DNA of 43,100 bases from Marinobacterium arenosum (GTDB lineage: Bacteria > Pseudomonadota > Gammaproteobacteria > Pseudomonadales > Balneatricaceae). The notes under the pieces were generated by a model, which made no database searches, had not been told where the DNA came from, and was given only the letters and a program-made list of their open reading frames with translations. Below, one piece after another: positions 23,891 to 33,195 of this stretch (its first letter is position 1; every line of letters starts with the position of its first letter). A program made the translations under genes and the position numbers. Location: positions 1-43,100 of the forward strand of contig NZ_JAILYN010000041.1 of NCBI RefSeq assembly GCF_019795155.1, read 5' to 3'.

Positions 23891-23978
23891 CGCAAAGCTC
23901 CCGATATCACTCTAATTGGCGGGCTAACCTAGGGTCTGCCCGATACCTTGTCAACAACCCGTTCAGGTCAGCTGAAGA

Positions 23979-23995
23979 TACCCCCGCACAGGGTA
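23979..23995. promoter_or_regulatory. TACCC-N7-GGGTA dyad (site 2, luxR gene 2/argS gap)
   Basis: TACCC, CCGCACA, GGGTA, then TATCCG and CACCGG. The spacing equals site 1 (3550-3566), and both have TTCAGG upstream and a CCG.CACCG tail. It lies 89 bases upstream of luxR gene 2 and 189 upstream of argS. Confidence 0.5.
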
Positions 23996-24183
23996 TATCC
24001 GTCACCGGCCTGGCCGTTTAGAATCCCGGTCGGCGGTTTTTTTGTCCCCACGCAACAGCCACGATGATCGCCGCGATCATTAGCTGCTTCACCCGGGTTA
24101 GATAAAAGACGCCGATCCAGGCAGCACGGCAGCGTTCGCTGCTACGCTAAGAAAACTATAGAAGGAATCAGCTGAGCCAGACC

Positions 24184-25920
24184 ATGAAGATTCGCGAACT
24201 ACTTTCCAACCGTGTCCAGGAAGCCATGATCGCCGCAGGCGTGCCCGACAGCTGCTCGCCGATGGTCTCGCCCAGCAACCGACCGCAATTCGGCGACTAC
24301 CAGGCCAACGGCAGCATGGCCGCCGCCAAGCAGGTGGGCACCAATCCGCGCGAACTGGCGCAACGGATCGTCGACCAGCTGCAGCTTGAGGATATCGCCA
24401 GCAAGGTGGAGATCGCCGGGCCCGGCTTCATCAATATCCATCTGTCGCCGACCTGGCTGGCCCAGCTGGTCGAGCACGCGCTGAGGCAGCCGCGGATGGG
24501 GCTGAACGCCGTACAGAACCCGCAGACCGTGGTGATCGACTACTCCTCACCCAACCTGGCCAAGGAGATGCATGTCGGCCACCTGCGCTCGACCATCATC
24601 GGCGATGCGCTGGCGCGGCTGCTGGAGTTCCAGGGCCACAAGGTGATCCGCCAGAACCATGTCGGCGACTGGGGCACCCAGTTCGGCATGCTGATCGCCC
24701 ACCTGGAGGACCAAACCGCCGCCAACCAACTGGCCGAGGTGGCGCTGGCCGACCTGGAAACCTTCTACCGCGCCGCCAAGCAGCGCTTCGACGACGACAC
24801 TGCGTTCGCCGAGCGGGCCCGCGACTACGTGGTGAAACTGCAATCCGGCGACGCGCGCTGCCTGAGCCTGTGGCAGCAGTTCATCGATATCTCGGTGGCC
24901 CACAGCGAGGAGATCTACCAGCTGCTGAACGTCACCCTGACGCGCCGCGATATCCGTGCCGAGAGCGCCTACAACGATGACCTGCCAGGCATCATCGAGG
25001 CACTGCAGCAGCAGGGGCTGGTACAGGAGGACCAGGGTGCCCAGGTGGCGTTCCTGCAGGAGCTGGCCGACAAGGAGGGCAACCCGCTGCCGATGATCGT
25101 GCAGAAGTCCGGTGGCGGCTACCTGTATTCCACCACCGACCTGGCGGCGGTGCGTTACCGTAACCACCAGCTGTTCGCCGACCGTATCCTGTACTTCATC
25201 GACGCCCGTCAGTCGCTGCATATGAAGCAGGTGTTCACCCTCAGCCGCAAGGCCGGCTTCGCCAAGCCGGAGTGCAGCCTGGAACACCACCCGTTCGGCA
25301 CCATGATGGGCGAGGACGGCAAGCCGTTCAAAACCCGCGCCGGCGGTACCGTCAAGCTGGCGGAACTGCTGGAGGAAGCGGTCAGCCGGGCCGACCAGCT
25401 GCTGGCAAGCAAAGGCACTGAACTGACCGACGACGCCCGCCGCCAGGTGGCGCGTAAGATCGGCATCGGCGCGGTCAAATATGCCGACCTGGCCAAGACC
25501 CGCACCAACGACTACGTGTTCAACTGGGAATCGATGCTCAGTTTCGAGGGCAATACCGCACCTTACCTGCAGTACGCCTATACCCGCATCCAGAGCATCT
25601 TCCGCAAGGTGGACCAGCCGGTAGACGCCGATGCGCCTATCGAGCTGGCCGAACCGCAGGAGCAGGCGCTGGGGCTGAAACTGCTGCAGCTGGAGGAGGT
25701 GATCGACCAGGTCGCCCGCGAAGCCTACCCGCACCTGCTGTGCAACTACCTGTACGAACTGGCCAGCCTGTTCATGAAGTTCTACGAGCACTGCCCGATC
25801 CTGCGCTCCGACGTGCCGGCCGCCAGCCGCGCCAGCCGGCTGCGGCTGTGCCAGGCCACCGCCGACACCCTGGCCACCGGCCTGGATCTGCTCGGTATCG
25901 AGGTGATGGAGCGGATGTAA
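24184..25920 (+). CDS. argS: Arginyl-tRNA synthetase
   Basis: This 578-residue class I aminoacyl-tRNA synthetase charges tRNA-Arg with arginine. It has the N-terminal tRNA D-loop-recognising domain (residues 1 to about 110, [14 protein letters not shown]), a HIGH-type motif HVGH at 130-133 ([15 protein letters not shown]), conserved [16 protein letters not shown], and the degenerate KMSKS region near [14 protein letters not shown]. The C-terminal anticodon-binding domain includes [16 protein letters not shown] and ends in GIEVMERM, like E. coli ArgS. Length matches (577). An AGGA lies rather far upstream of the ATG. It is a housekeeping gene flanked by regulators and repeats. The surroundings say nothing special about its job. 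Confidence 0.97.
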   Translation: MKIRELLSNRVQEAMIAAGVPDSCSPMVSPSNRPQFGDYQANGSMAAAKQVGTNPRELAQRIVDQLQLEDIASKVEIAGPGFINIHLSPTWLAQLVEHALRQPRMGLNAVQNPQTVVIDYSSPNLAKEMHVGHLRSTIIGDALARLLEFQGHKVIRQNHVGDWGTQFGMLIAHLEDQTAANQLAEVALADLETFYRAAKQRFDDDTAFAERARDYVVKLQSGDARCLSLWQQFIDISVAHSEEIYQLLNVTLTRRDIRAESAYNDDLPGIIEALQQQGLVQEDQGAQVAFLQELADKEGNPLPMIVQKSGGGYLYSTTDLAAVRYRNHQLFADRILYFIDARQSLHMKQVFTLSRKAGFAKPECSLEHHPFGTMMGEDGKPFKTRAGGTVKLAELLEEAVSRADQLLASKGTELTDDARRQVARKIGIGAVKYADLAKTRTNDYVFNWESMLSFEGNTAPYLQYAYTRIQSIFRKVDQPVDADAPIELAEPQEQALGLKLLQLEEVIDQVAREAYPHLLCNYLYELASLFMKFYEHCPILRSDVPAASRASRLRLCQATADTLATGLDLLGIEVMERM

Positions 25921-25935
25921 GCTTTTTATGGTTCA

Positions 25936-26012
25936 TCGCGGATTGGCGGGAATCATCCACATCAGGTAACAATCGCTGCGTGGGCACAAAAAACGTGCCC
26001 ACCCTATCAAGG
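25936..26012 (+). repeat. GTGGGCAC palindromic element, copy 4
   Basis: CGCGGATTGGCGGGAATCAT leads to CATCAGGTAACAATCGCTGC, then perfect arms GTGGGCAC (25980-25987) and GTGCCCAC (25995-26002) around AAAAAAC, and CCTATCAAGG. Confidence 0.82.
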
Positions 26013-26062
26013 CTCTCGATCGTGCATCTGACGCCGGGGGTCGCTTTAGAGAAGCGGATACC

Positions 26063-26119
26063 CGTCGCCCTCACAGCCCGCTGTTACACCGGAACCCCGT
26101 AGCAGCGGGCTCCGACCGC
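26063..26119. repeat. REP-like palindrome pair
   Basis: GTCGCCCTCACAGCCCGCTGTTAC is followed by GTAGCAGCGGGCTCCGACC in opposite sense. Both are members of the families found near 6561, 35165, 35204, 42902 and 42935. Confidence 0.65.
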
Positions 26120-26390
26120 ACGATGCCCTCTCCCTGCCAATGCAGCTCCCCACCACTGTTCAGCCAGCTTTACCCAAAAGCGACGTTTTGTAAGGTCAGT
26201 CTTACAGATTTTCGCGTACCACTCCGCGTCTCCGCACTAACCCGTTGAAATAAAAAGCCGCTCCTCATTGGCTGAATTTTTGCCTGCTGTTATTTAGGAA
26301 CCTGCGAATAAGTCCCTTGTGTTCTCTGCGGGCTCTAGAACGGCCATCCCCGGCACGCTGGCAATCGTCAAAGGCAGGAGGGCGAGCACA

Positions 26391-29300
26391 ATGTTCAATC
26401 CCGGTAAGCACAAGACCCTGTGGCTGCTCTCGGGCGGTCTGCTGACAGCCCTGCTCGGTCTCGCTCCGAGCAGCACTCAAGCGGCACCGGCGAATGCAAA
26501 CAATCCGATTCAGTACCTGAGCGGCCCGCAGCAGGGCGATCCGCTGGGCATTGCCATTCGCTACCTGCAGCAGAACCACCAGGCGCTCGGGCTGTCCCGC
26601 CAGGATATCGCCGACTTCATGGTCAGCGACCACTACAGCTCCAGCCATAACGGCGTCAGCCATATCCACCTGCGCCAGCGCTACCGGGGAATCGAGGTGC
26701 ATAATGCCAGCCTCAATATCAACATCGCCGCCGACGGCAGCGTGATCAATCTCGGCAACCACTTCATCGCTAACCTCGAAACGGCCATCAATACCACCGA
26801 GCCCGCCCTGCCGCTGGGCCAGGCGATATCCGCCGCGGCCCGAGCGCTGGGATTGGACCCGGCCATCGGCCCGATCTCCCGCAATCCGATCAGCGGCAAG
26901 CTGGTCTATCAGCCGGTCGCCAAGAACCTGTTGCGACTGGCCTGGGATGTCGAGATTTACGAACTGGATGCGCAGAACTGGTGGACCCTGCGCATCGATG
27001 CGCTGACCGGCACGCTGCTGGACCGCACCAACTACGTGGCCCACGACAACTACCGGGTGTTTCCCGAGCCGGTGGAAAGCCCCAACCACGGCAGCCGTTT
27101 CAATATGCTCGATCCGGCGGACAGCATCGCTTCCAGTTCCGGCTGGCTGTCCGGCAACTGCAGCCGCGGTAACAACGTCGACGCCTATCTGGACACCAAC
27201 GCCAGCAACTCGCCCACCGGTGGCGACAGCGCCCGCGCCTGCGATGCGGAGCTGGATTTCAGTTTCCCGCTCGACCTGTCCCTGTCGCCGGACCAGTACC
27301 GCCCCGCCGCCGTCACCAACCTGTTCTACTGGAACAACCTGCTGCACGATATTTTCTACCACTACGGCTTCGACGAGGTCGGCGGCAACTTCCAGGAGAA
27401 CAACGGCGGCCAGGGCGGCAGCGGCAGCGACTCGGTGATGGCAGAAGCCCAGGATGGCGGCGGCCTGAACAACGCCAACTTTGCCACCCCGCCGGATGGC
27501 GGCAATCCGCGCATGCAGATGTTCCTGTGGGACCAGACCACGCCGATGCGCGACGGCGATCTGGACAACGGCGTCATCGCCCACGAGTACGGTCACGGTA
27601 TCTCCAACCGGCTGACCGGCGGCCCGGGCACCACCAGCTGCCTGAGCAACACCGAACAACCGGGCGAGGGCTGGAGCGACTATTTCGGCCTGTGGGTGAC
27701 CATGACCGACAGCGACCAGCCGCAGGACCGGCGCGGTATCGGCACCTATGTGCTCGGTGAACCGACCGACGGCACCGGCATCCGCGACTACCCCTACAGC
27801 ACCAGCATGAGCATCGATCCACGCACCTACAACAGCATCAAGTCGGCCGCGGTGCCGCACGGGGTCGGCTCGGTCTGGGCCGCGATGCTGTGGGAGATGA
27901 CCTGGGCGCTGATCGGCGAATATTACTTCGACAGCGATATGAAGCAGGGCCTCGGCGGCAACAATATCGCCCTGCAACTGGTGGTCGACGGCCTCAAGCT
28001 GCAACCCTGCTCGCCCGGCTTCGTCGACGCCCGCGACGCAATCCTGCTGGCGGATCTGAACAACTACGGCGGCGCTCACCAGTGCCTGATCTGGCAGGCC
28101 TTTGCCAAGCGCGGCCTCGGCTACAGCGCCGACCAGGGCAGCAGTTCGAGCCGCACCGACGGCAGCGAGGCGTTCGACCTGCCGCCGGTCTGTCAGCAGA
28201 TCCTGGCGATCATCAGCAGCGCCAGCCCGTCGCCGGTCGAAGCCGGCCAGCTGCTGACCTACAGCCTGCAGATCGACAACCGCACCACCGACACCCTGAG
28301 CAATGTCACCGTCAGCGATACCCTGCCGCCCTACGCCAGCTATGTTGAGGAATCGGCCGACTGCGGTGGCAGCGAATCCGGCGGCGTCCTAACCTTCCCG
28401 CTCGGCACCATGGCCAGTGGCAGCAGCAGAAACTGCTCCTTCCAGGTGATGGTCAGCCCGTCGGCCGGCGTTCGCTTACTGGAGGACGACATGGAAAACG
28501 GCAGCGCCCTCTGGACCGTCAGCCACGGCAGCGGCAATGTGGATTGGGCACTCGGCAACGACAACCCGAACAGCCCCTCCCACGCCTGGTTCGCCGAGGA
28601 TATCGCCACCAGCAGTGACCAGTACCTGAGTCTGGCCAGCCCGCTACTGCTCGGCGACGAGGCGCTGTTGCGATTCTGGCACCACTACGATACCGAAGCC
28701 GACTGGGATGGCGGGGTGGTGGAGATCTCCGCCGATGGCGGCAGCTGGACCGACCTGGGGACGCTGATGTTCCAGAACGGCTACAACAGCACCATCAATA
28801 CCAACCCGGCCAGCGCGATCAGCGACCGAAAAGCGTTCTCCGGTAACAGCGGCGGCTACCAGCAGACCCTGGTGGATCTGGCCGGCTACCAAGGCAGCCA
28901 GGTGCGGATCCGTTTCCGGATGGCTACCGACGGCTTCGTCGATGGCCTCGGCTGGTACCTGGACGATCTGGCGATCCTGAACCGGGCGCTGCTGTTCAAC
29001 CAGGCCTGCGTGACCGCGTCCGGAGGCGATTCGGACTGCAGCAGCCTGCTGACCGCGATCGACCCGCCGCCACCGGTACCGGCACCGCAGATCCAGGTCA
29101 GCCCGACCAGCCTGTCGGCCACGCTGATGCAGGACGAGACCAGCTACCAGTCGCTGACCATCGCCAATAGCGGCAGCGAACAGCTCATCTGGGATATTTA
29201 TGAAGACTCGGACGGCAACTGCAGCAGCATCAGCGGTACGCTGAGCTGGGCCTGGGTTTCCCCCTCTTCCGGCAATACCGCACCCTCGGCCAACAGCTCC

Positions 29301-30215
29301 GTGACGGTCGAATTCGATGCCAACAACCTGGCCGCCGGCCAGTACAGCGGCGCGCTCTGCGTGCAGAGCAATGACAGCGACAATACCCCGGTCAGCGTGG
29401 CACTGAGCCTGACCGTCAACGACCCGACCGCCACCCAGCAACAACAGGCCAATGGCGAAATACCGGGCAGCGGCGCGGTCAGCGGCAATTACCAGAATAC
29501 CTGGCAGGATGACGGTCTATATCAGCAGCTGCAGGAGACCCATCAGGGCGGCAAGCCCAGCGACCGCTACGACCTGCTGGAGCACAGCTGGACCTTCAAC
29601 CTGCAGAACGGTAGCGGCCTGAGCTTCCACGCCAACGCCTGGGCCGATGCGCCAAGCAGCGACGGTGACGCACTGCTCTGGTACTACTCCATGGATGGCA
29701 GCAACTGGAGCTGGTTCCACACCCTGACCGCCACCAGCAGCGGCAACGCGATCAATCTGCCGCTGCCCGACCTGGGACAGGGCACCCTGCATATCAAGGT
29801 GAAGACCTCCGACCAGACGCCGGGCAATAACAGCAACGACGGCCTGACGGTGGACTACCTGATGGTCACCGAAGGCGGCAGTTCGACGCCCGAGCCGACC
29901 ATCACCATGACCCTGTCCGGGCTGGACGGCAGCGCGGCCACCGGCCGGCGCAACCGCTGGGATGCCAGCGCCACCGCCACCGTGATAGAGCAGGGCACGA
30001 CCAACCCGGTATCCGGCGCGCAGGTCACCGGCAGTTGGAGTAACGGCGGCAGCGGCAGCTGCACCACCAACAGTAGTGGCCAGTGTTCGATCAGCAAATC
30101 GAACATCAAGTCCAACGTCTCGTCGGTCACCTTCAGCGTGACCAATGTCAGCCGGGGCGAAGACGACTATCAAGCGAGCCCCTGCTGCAGCAGCGTGGAG
30201 ATCTTCGCGCCCTAG
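26391..30215 (+). CDS. Secreted multidomain M36 (fungalysin-type) metalloprotease
   Basis: This large exported protein has 1274 residues. The signal peptide is residues 1 to about 32 (LWLLSGGLLTALLGLA). A propeptide with FTP-like repeats follows (about 50-210; HIHLRQRYRGIEVHNASLNI). The M36 catalytic domain has zinc motif H398-E399-Y400-G401-H402 and third ligand E426 in GEGWSDYFG. After about 600 come non-catalytic modules: a DUF11-like domain (SNVTVSDTLPPYASYV), a jelly-roll/MAM-like domain (VDWALGNDNPNSPSHAWF), a beta-sandwich starting IQVSPTSLSATL, another carbohydrate-binding-like domain and a C-terminal Ig-like domain. ATG 26391 is preferred over 26319 because AGGAGGG lies 10 bases upstream and the signal peptide begins there. 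It is a lone gene, probably for extracellular protein degradation that supplies amino acids. Export route (type II likely) is inferred. Confidence 0.9.
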   Translation: MFNPGKHKTLWLLSGGLLTALLGLAPSSTQAAPANANNPIQYLSGPQQGDPLGIAIRYLQQNHQALGLSRQDIADFMVSDHYSSSHNGVSHIHLRQRYRGIEVHNASLNINIAADGSVINLGNHFIANLETAINTTEPALPLGQAISAAARALGLDPAIGPISRNPISGKLVYQPVAKNLLRLAWDVEIYELDAQNWWTLRIDALTGTLLDRTNYVAHDNYRVFPEPVESPNHGSRFNMLDPADSIASSSGWLSGNCSRGNNVDAYLDTNASNSPTGGDSARACDAELDFSFPLDLSLSPDQYRPAAVTNLFYWNNLLHDIFYHYGFDEVGGNFQENNGGQGGSGSDSVMAEAQDGGGLNNANFATPPDGGNPRMQMFLWDQTTPMRDGDLDNGVIAHEYGHGISNRLTGGPGTTSCLSNTEQPGEGWSDYFGLWVTMTDSDQPQDRRGIGTYVLGEPTDGTGIRDYPYSTSMSIDPRTYNSIKSAAVPHGVGSVWAAMLWEMTWALIGEYYFDSDMKQGLGGNNIALQLVVDGLKLQPCSPGFVDARDAILLADLNNYGGAHQCLIWQAFAKRGLGYSADQGSSSSRTDGSEAFDLPPVCQQILAIISSASPSPVEAGQLLTYSLQIDNRTTDTLSNVTVSDTLPPYASYVEESADCGGSESGGVLTFPLGTMASGSSRNCSFQVMVSPSAGVRLLEDDMENGSALWTVSHGSGNVDWALGNDNPNSPSHAWFAEDIATSSDQYLSLASPLLLGDEALLRFWHHYDTEADWDGGVVEISADGGSWTDLGTLMFQNGYNSTINTNPASAISDRKAFSGNSGGYQQTLVDLAGYQGSQVRIRFRMATDGFVDGLGWYLDDLAILNRALLFNQACVTASGGDSDCSSLLTAIDPPPPVPAPQIQVSPTSLSATLMQDETSYQSLTIANSGSEQLIWDIYEDSDGNCSSISGTLSWAWVSPSSGNTAPSANSSVTVEFDANNLAAGQYSGALCVQSNDSDNTPVSVALSLTVNDPTATQQQQANGEIPGSGAVSGNYQNTWQDDGLYQQLQETHQGGKPSDRYDLLEHSWTFNLQNGSGLSFHANAWADAPSSDGDALLWYYSMDGSNWSWFHTLTATSSGNAINLPLPDLGQGTLHIKVKTSDQTPGNNSNDGLTVDYLMVTEGGSSTPEPTITMTLSGLDGSAATGRRNRWDASATATVIEQGTTNPVSGAQVTGSWSNGGSGSCTTNSSGQCSISKSNIKSNVSSVTFSVTNVSRGEDDYQASPCCSSVEIFAP

Positions 30216-30445
30216 GAATCTGTCGAGCTTGGCCGATCGTAGCGAGGGCGAAGCAGGAAGCCAGAGCCGAGTAGGTCAGTGCTAAGTCCGATAGGCTCCG
30301 AGCGGTTCCATTGTCCAAAATGGCCGCACGGTGGGCTAATGCTGTTCATTTAAGGCAATGTGCCTTAGCAATTTGAGCAAAGTCTCTATCGGGAATGGAA
30401 TAGACTGGTAGGGCGTACTCGGTGTGCCCTTTGGGTATCAGTGCG

Positions 30446-30501
30446 CCACCGCCGCAGGCGGTTGTGGAGCCCTGTGGGCTCCTGGTCGACTAAAGTCAAC
30501 C
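30446..30501. repeat. Triple-hairpin composite element
   Basis: Three adjacent stems: CCGCC-GCA-GGCGG (30449-30461), GGAGCCC-TGT-GGGCTCC (30466-30482) and GGTCGACT-AA-AGTCAACC (30484-30501, one mismatch). The run ends in CCTACAG, like the REP elements. It looks like a mosaic of short palindromic repeats. Confidence 0.6.
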
Positions 30502-30624
30502 CTACAGTCACCGTTCCAGCCACTTTTCTGAACAGTAGTTAGGTTTCAAGCTACCGTCGCCCACCATGGCGCACGCAATGGCTGCCTACAACACCGCTAC
30601 CTCGTTTTGCCCCCAAAACCGACC

Positions 30625-30639
30625 TACCCAATCAGGGTA
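30625..30639. promoter_or_regulatory. TACCC-N5-GGGTA dyad (site 3, potF of operon 2)
   Basis: TACCC, AATCA, GGGTA, then TAT. Half-sites equal sites 1 and 2, but the spacer is two bases shorter. It lies about 112 bases before the potF start. Confidence 0.4.
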
Positions 30640-30750
30640 TATGGCCCCGCCAAGCCGCATGCCATTTTAAAAACACAGAGGCTACCGGTGCCGCCGACCG
30701 GCACCTGCACCGCCGCGACCGATTCAAATAATAAAAACGAGGTAACAGCA

Positions 30751-31851
30751 ATGAACCCGACCCTCAAGAGCCTGCTGCTGGCCGGCGCCACCCTGGGCCT
30801 GGCCGCCAACGCCACCGCCGGCGACAAGGATACCGTTCACATCTACAACTGGGCCGACTACTACGCCGAGGACACCCTGAGCAACTTCGAGCAGCGCTCC
30901 GGCCTGAAGGTGCAGTACGATGTGTTCGACTCCCACCAGGTACTGGAAACCAAGCTGCTGACCGGCGGCAGCGGATTCGACCTGGTCTACCCGGAAGGTT
31001 CCAACATGCTGAAGCGGCAGATCGCCGCCGGTGCCTATCAGAAGCTGGATAAAAGCCAGCTGACCAACTGGGGCAATATCGACCCGACCGTACTGAAGTG
31101 GCTGGCGGACAACGATCCGGCCAACGAATACGCAGTGCCCTACACCTGGGGCACCGTCGGTATCGGCTATAACATCGCCAAGCTGCAGGAACGGCTGCCG
31201 CAAGCGCCGACCGACAGCTGGCAGCTGCTGCTGGATCCGAACACCGTCGCCAAGTTCACCAACTGCGGCGTCACCATGCTGGACGACCCGATCGCCGCCT
31301 ACATGGCGGTACAGGCCTACCTTGGCCGCGACCCGGCCAGCACCAGTAAAGACGACCTCAAGGCGGTCGAAGAACACCTGCAGAAGATCCGCCCCCACAT
31401 CACCTACTTCCACAGCTCACAGTACCGTCCGGCGCTGGCCGCCGGCGACGTCTGCCTCAGCCAGAGCTACAGCGGCGACCTCTACCTGGCCCAGGCCCGC
31501 GCCGATGAGACCGGCAACGGTATCAAGCTGGCCTACAGCATCCCCCGTGAGGGCGCCGAAGTGTTCATGGACGTGATGGCCATTCCGGTCGACGCTCCGA
31601 ACGCCGATAAGGCCCACCTGTTCATGAACTACCTGCTGGAAGGCAAGGTGATCGCCGACGTTACCAACTACACCTACTTCGCCAACGGCAACAGCGCCGC
31701 CGAGCCGTTCATCGACGATGGTATCAAGCAGGACGCCGGTATCTACCCGCCGGAAACGGTCAAGGCGAAGCTGTTCACCAAGCCGACCTACCCGCAGAAG
31801 TTCGTCCGCAAACTGAACCGGATGTGGGCCAAGGTCAAATCCGGCCGCTGA
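30751..31851 (+). CDS. potF: Periplasmic polyamine-binding protein, operon 2
   Basis: This 366-residue PotD/PotF-family binding protein has a signal peptide with cleavage probably after ATA at residue 23. The mature part opens with VHIYNWADYYAEDTLSNFEQ, with YDVFDSHQVLETKLLTGGSGFD, PYTWGTVGIGYN and the aspartate-bearing GDVCLSQSYSGD block. ATG 30751 with GAGG 9 bases upstream is the start. The longer frame from 30607 lacks a signal peptide. It is a paralogue of the protein at 14192-15307, with differences in the pocket segments (NWADY against NWSDY, SQSYSGD against AVGFSGD) that may mean a different polyamine preference. It leads potF-potG-potH-potI. Confidence 0.93.
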   Translation: MNPTLKSLLLAGATLGLAANATAGDKDTVHIYNWADYYAEDTLSNFEQRSGLKVQYDVFDSHQVLETKLLTGGSGFDLVYPEGSNMLKRQIAAGAYQKLDKSQLTNWGNIDPTVLKWLADNDPANEYAVPYTWGTVGIGYNIAKLQERLPQAPTDSWQLLLDPNTVAKFTNCGVTMLDDPIAAYMAVQAYLGRDPASTSKDDLKAVEEHLQKIRPHITYFHSSQYRPALAAGDVCLSQSYSGDLYLAQARADETGNGIKLAYSIPREGAEVFMDVMAIPVDAPNADKAHLFMNYLLEGKVIADVTNYTYFANGNSAAEPFIDDGIKQDAGIYPPETVKAKLFTKPTYPQKFVRKLNRMWAKVKSGR

Positions 31852-31898
31852 TCGGCCCCCTTTCCGCCTGTCGATTCAGGCGACACAACCCACGGCAT

Positions 31899-31964
31899 AC
31901 GGGCGGCAGACACAGCTCTGCGCCCGTCACTTCTGACGACGCCGGCCAGCCTGGCTTGCCGGCG
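31899..31964 (+). promoter_or_regulatory. Stem-loops between potF and potG (operon 2)
   Basis: ACGGGCGGCAGA pairs with TCTGCGCCCGT (31899-31927, one bulge), and CGCCGGC (31940-31946) pairs with GCCGGCG (31958-31964). The place corresponds to the hairpin at 14109-14154 in operon 1, supporting a role in balancing binding protein against membrane components. Confidence 0.5.
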
Positions 31965-32019
31965 CACTTAACGTCACTACCGGTAATAAAAATACCGGTC
32001 GGACAGTTGAGGAATCATT

Positions 32020-33195
32020 ATGACCACTGCTTCACCCATTGCGGAAACCACCGACCAACAAGCGCTGTTCTACAGCCGGTCTGATCTGGCACAGGATGCG
32101 CTCCTGGCCGAGCGCGGCTTTATCGAGATCCGCGCCATCAGCAAGGCATTCGACAGCGTGCTGGCGGTCGACAATATCGACCTGCAGATCCGCAAGGGCG
32201 AGATCTTCGCCCTGCTGGGCGGCTCCGGCTGCGGCAAGTCCACCCTGCTGCGGATGCTGTCCGGCTTCGAAACGCCCACCCGCGGCGATATCCGCATCGA
32301 TAACGAATCGATCCTGGCGATGCCGCCCCATCAACGGCCGACCAACATGATGTTCCAGTCCTATGCGCTGTTCCCGCATATGAACGTCGAAAAGAACATC
32401 GCCTACGGCCTGCAGCAGCAGGGTTTGTCCAACGCCGATATCGGCCAGAAAGTCGACGAGATGCTGCGGCTGGTGCATATGGACGCCTACCGCAAACGCA
32501 AGCCGAATCAATTGTCCGGCGGTCAACGCCAGCGGGTGGCGCTGGCGCGCAGCCTGGCGCGACACCCCAAGGTGCTGCTGCTGGACGAGCCGATGGGCGC
32601 GCTGGACAAGAAGCTGCGCAGCCAGATGCAGCTGGAGCTGGTCGAGATCATCAAGCAGGTCGGCGTCACCTGCGTGATGGTGACCCACGACCAGGAGGAA
32701 GCGATGACCATGGCCGATCGCATCGCGATCATGAACCAGGGCCGGCTGGTGCAGGTAGGCACCCCGCATGAGGTATACGAATACCCGAACTGCCAGTTCG
32801 CCGCCGAGTTCATCGGCTCGGTCAATGTGTTCGACGGCAAGGTGTACGAAGAGGGCCCGCAACATGCCCGTATCCGCTGCGAGCTGCTGCGCCAGCCGAT
32901 CCTGATCGACCACGGCATCAGCGGCCCGGCGGGCCAGAAACTGAAGGTGGCGGTGCGGCCGGAAAAGGTGCTGCTGAGCAAGCAGCCGCCCAGCCAGCCG
33001 GACAACTGGAACAGCGGCCGGATCATGGAGATCGCCTACCTCGGCGGCCACTCGATCTACCACGTCGAACTGCCGACCGGCCTGGTGGTGCAGGCGACCC
33101 GCTCCAACACCGAACGGCGCGACGTGCAGTACCGCATCCATGACGAGGTCTTCATCCACTGGAACGCCGACAGCGGCGTGGTGCTCGAGCAATGA
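32020..33195 (+). CDS. potG: Polyamine ABC transporter ATPase, operon 2
   Basis: This 391-residue ATPase has Walker A GGSGCGKST at 67-75, Q-loop QSYALFPHM, signature LSGGQRQRVALARSLA, Walker B LLLLDEPMGALD, switch VTHDQEEAMTMADR and a C-terminal TOBE-like domain with VAVRPEKVLLS. It is about ten residues longer at the N-terminus than the operon 1 copy. GAGGAATC lies just before the ATG. It overlaps potH by four bases. The two ATPases are so alike that they might exchange between transporters, which is inference. Confidence 0.95.
   Translation: MTTASPIAETTDQQALFYSRSDLAQDALLAERGFIEIRAISKAFDSVLAVDNIDLQIRKGEIFALLGGSGCGKSTLLRMLSGFETPTRGDIRIDNESILAMPPHQRPTNMMFQSYALFPHMNVEKNIAYGLQQQGLSNADIGQKVDEMLRLVHMDAYRKRKPNQLSGGQRQRVALARSLARHPKVLLLDEPMGALDKKLRSQMQLELVEIIKQVGVTCVMVTHDQEEAMTMADRIAIMNQGRLVQVGTPHEVYEYPNCQFAAEFIGSVNVFDGKVYEEGPQHARIRCELLRQPILIDHGISGPAGQKLKVAVRPEKVLLSKQPPSQPDNWNSGRIMEIAYLGGHSIYHVELPTGLVVQATRSNTERRDVQYRIHDEVFIHWNADSGVVLEQ

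Larger units (their letters stand above)
25921..26390. other. Gene-free region between argS and the metalloprotease
   Basis: It contains a GTGGGCAC element (25936-26012) and an inverted pair of REP-like palindromes (26063-26119). The rest, to the protease ribosome site, is mixed sequence without a recognisable promoter or terminator. A long minus-strand open frame across this region and the protease gene is a high-GC shadow. Confidence 0.7.
30216..30750. other. Gene-free region before the second pot operon
   Basis: No credible gene. It holds a cluster of three small hairpins (30446-30501) ending in CCCTACAG, a TACCC-N5-GGGTA dyad (30625-30639), and the leader of potF. The frame upstream of the potF start is not coding. 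Confidence 0.7.

Noticed and set aside
26275-26310. Possible insertion-sequence terminal (AGGAACCTGCGAATAAGTCC)
   Set aside because: The string recalls IS ends, but no partner inverted repeat or transposase is nearby.
26265-28079. 604-residue minus-strand open frame opposite the metalloprotease
   Set aside because: Typical shadow frame in GC-rich DNA: rich in V, A, G, D, no recognisable domain, and fully overlapping a gene with signal peptide and zinc motif.
32032-33192. Long minus-strand frames opposite both potG genes
   Set aside because: Mirror frames of conserved ATPases. Both potG copies produce similar shadows because they are homologous.
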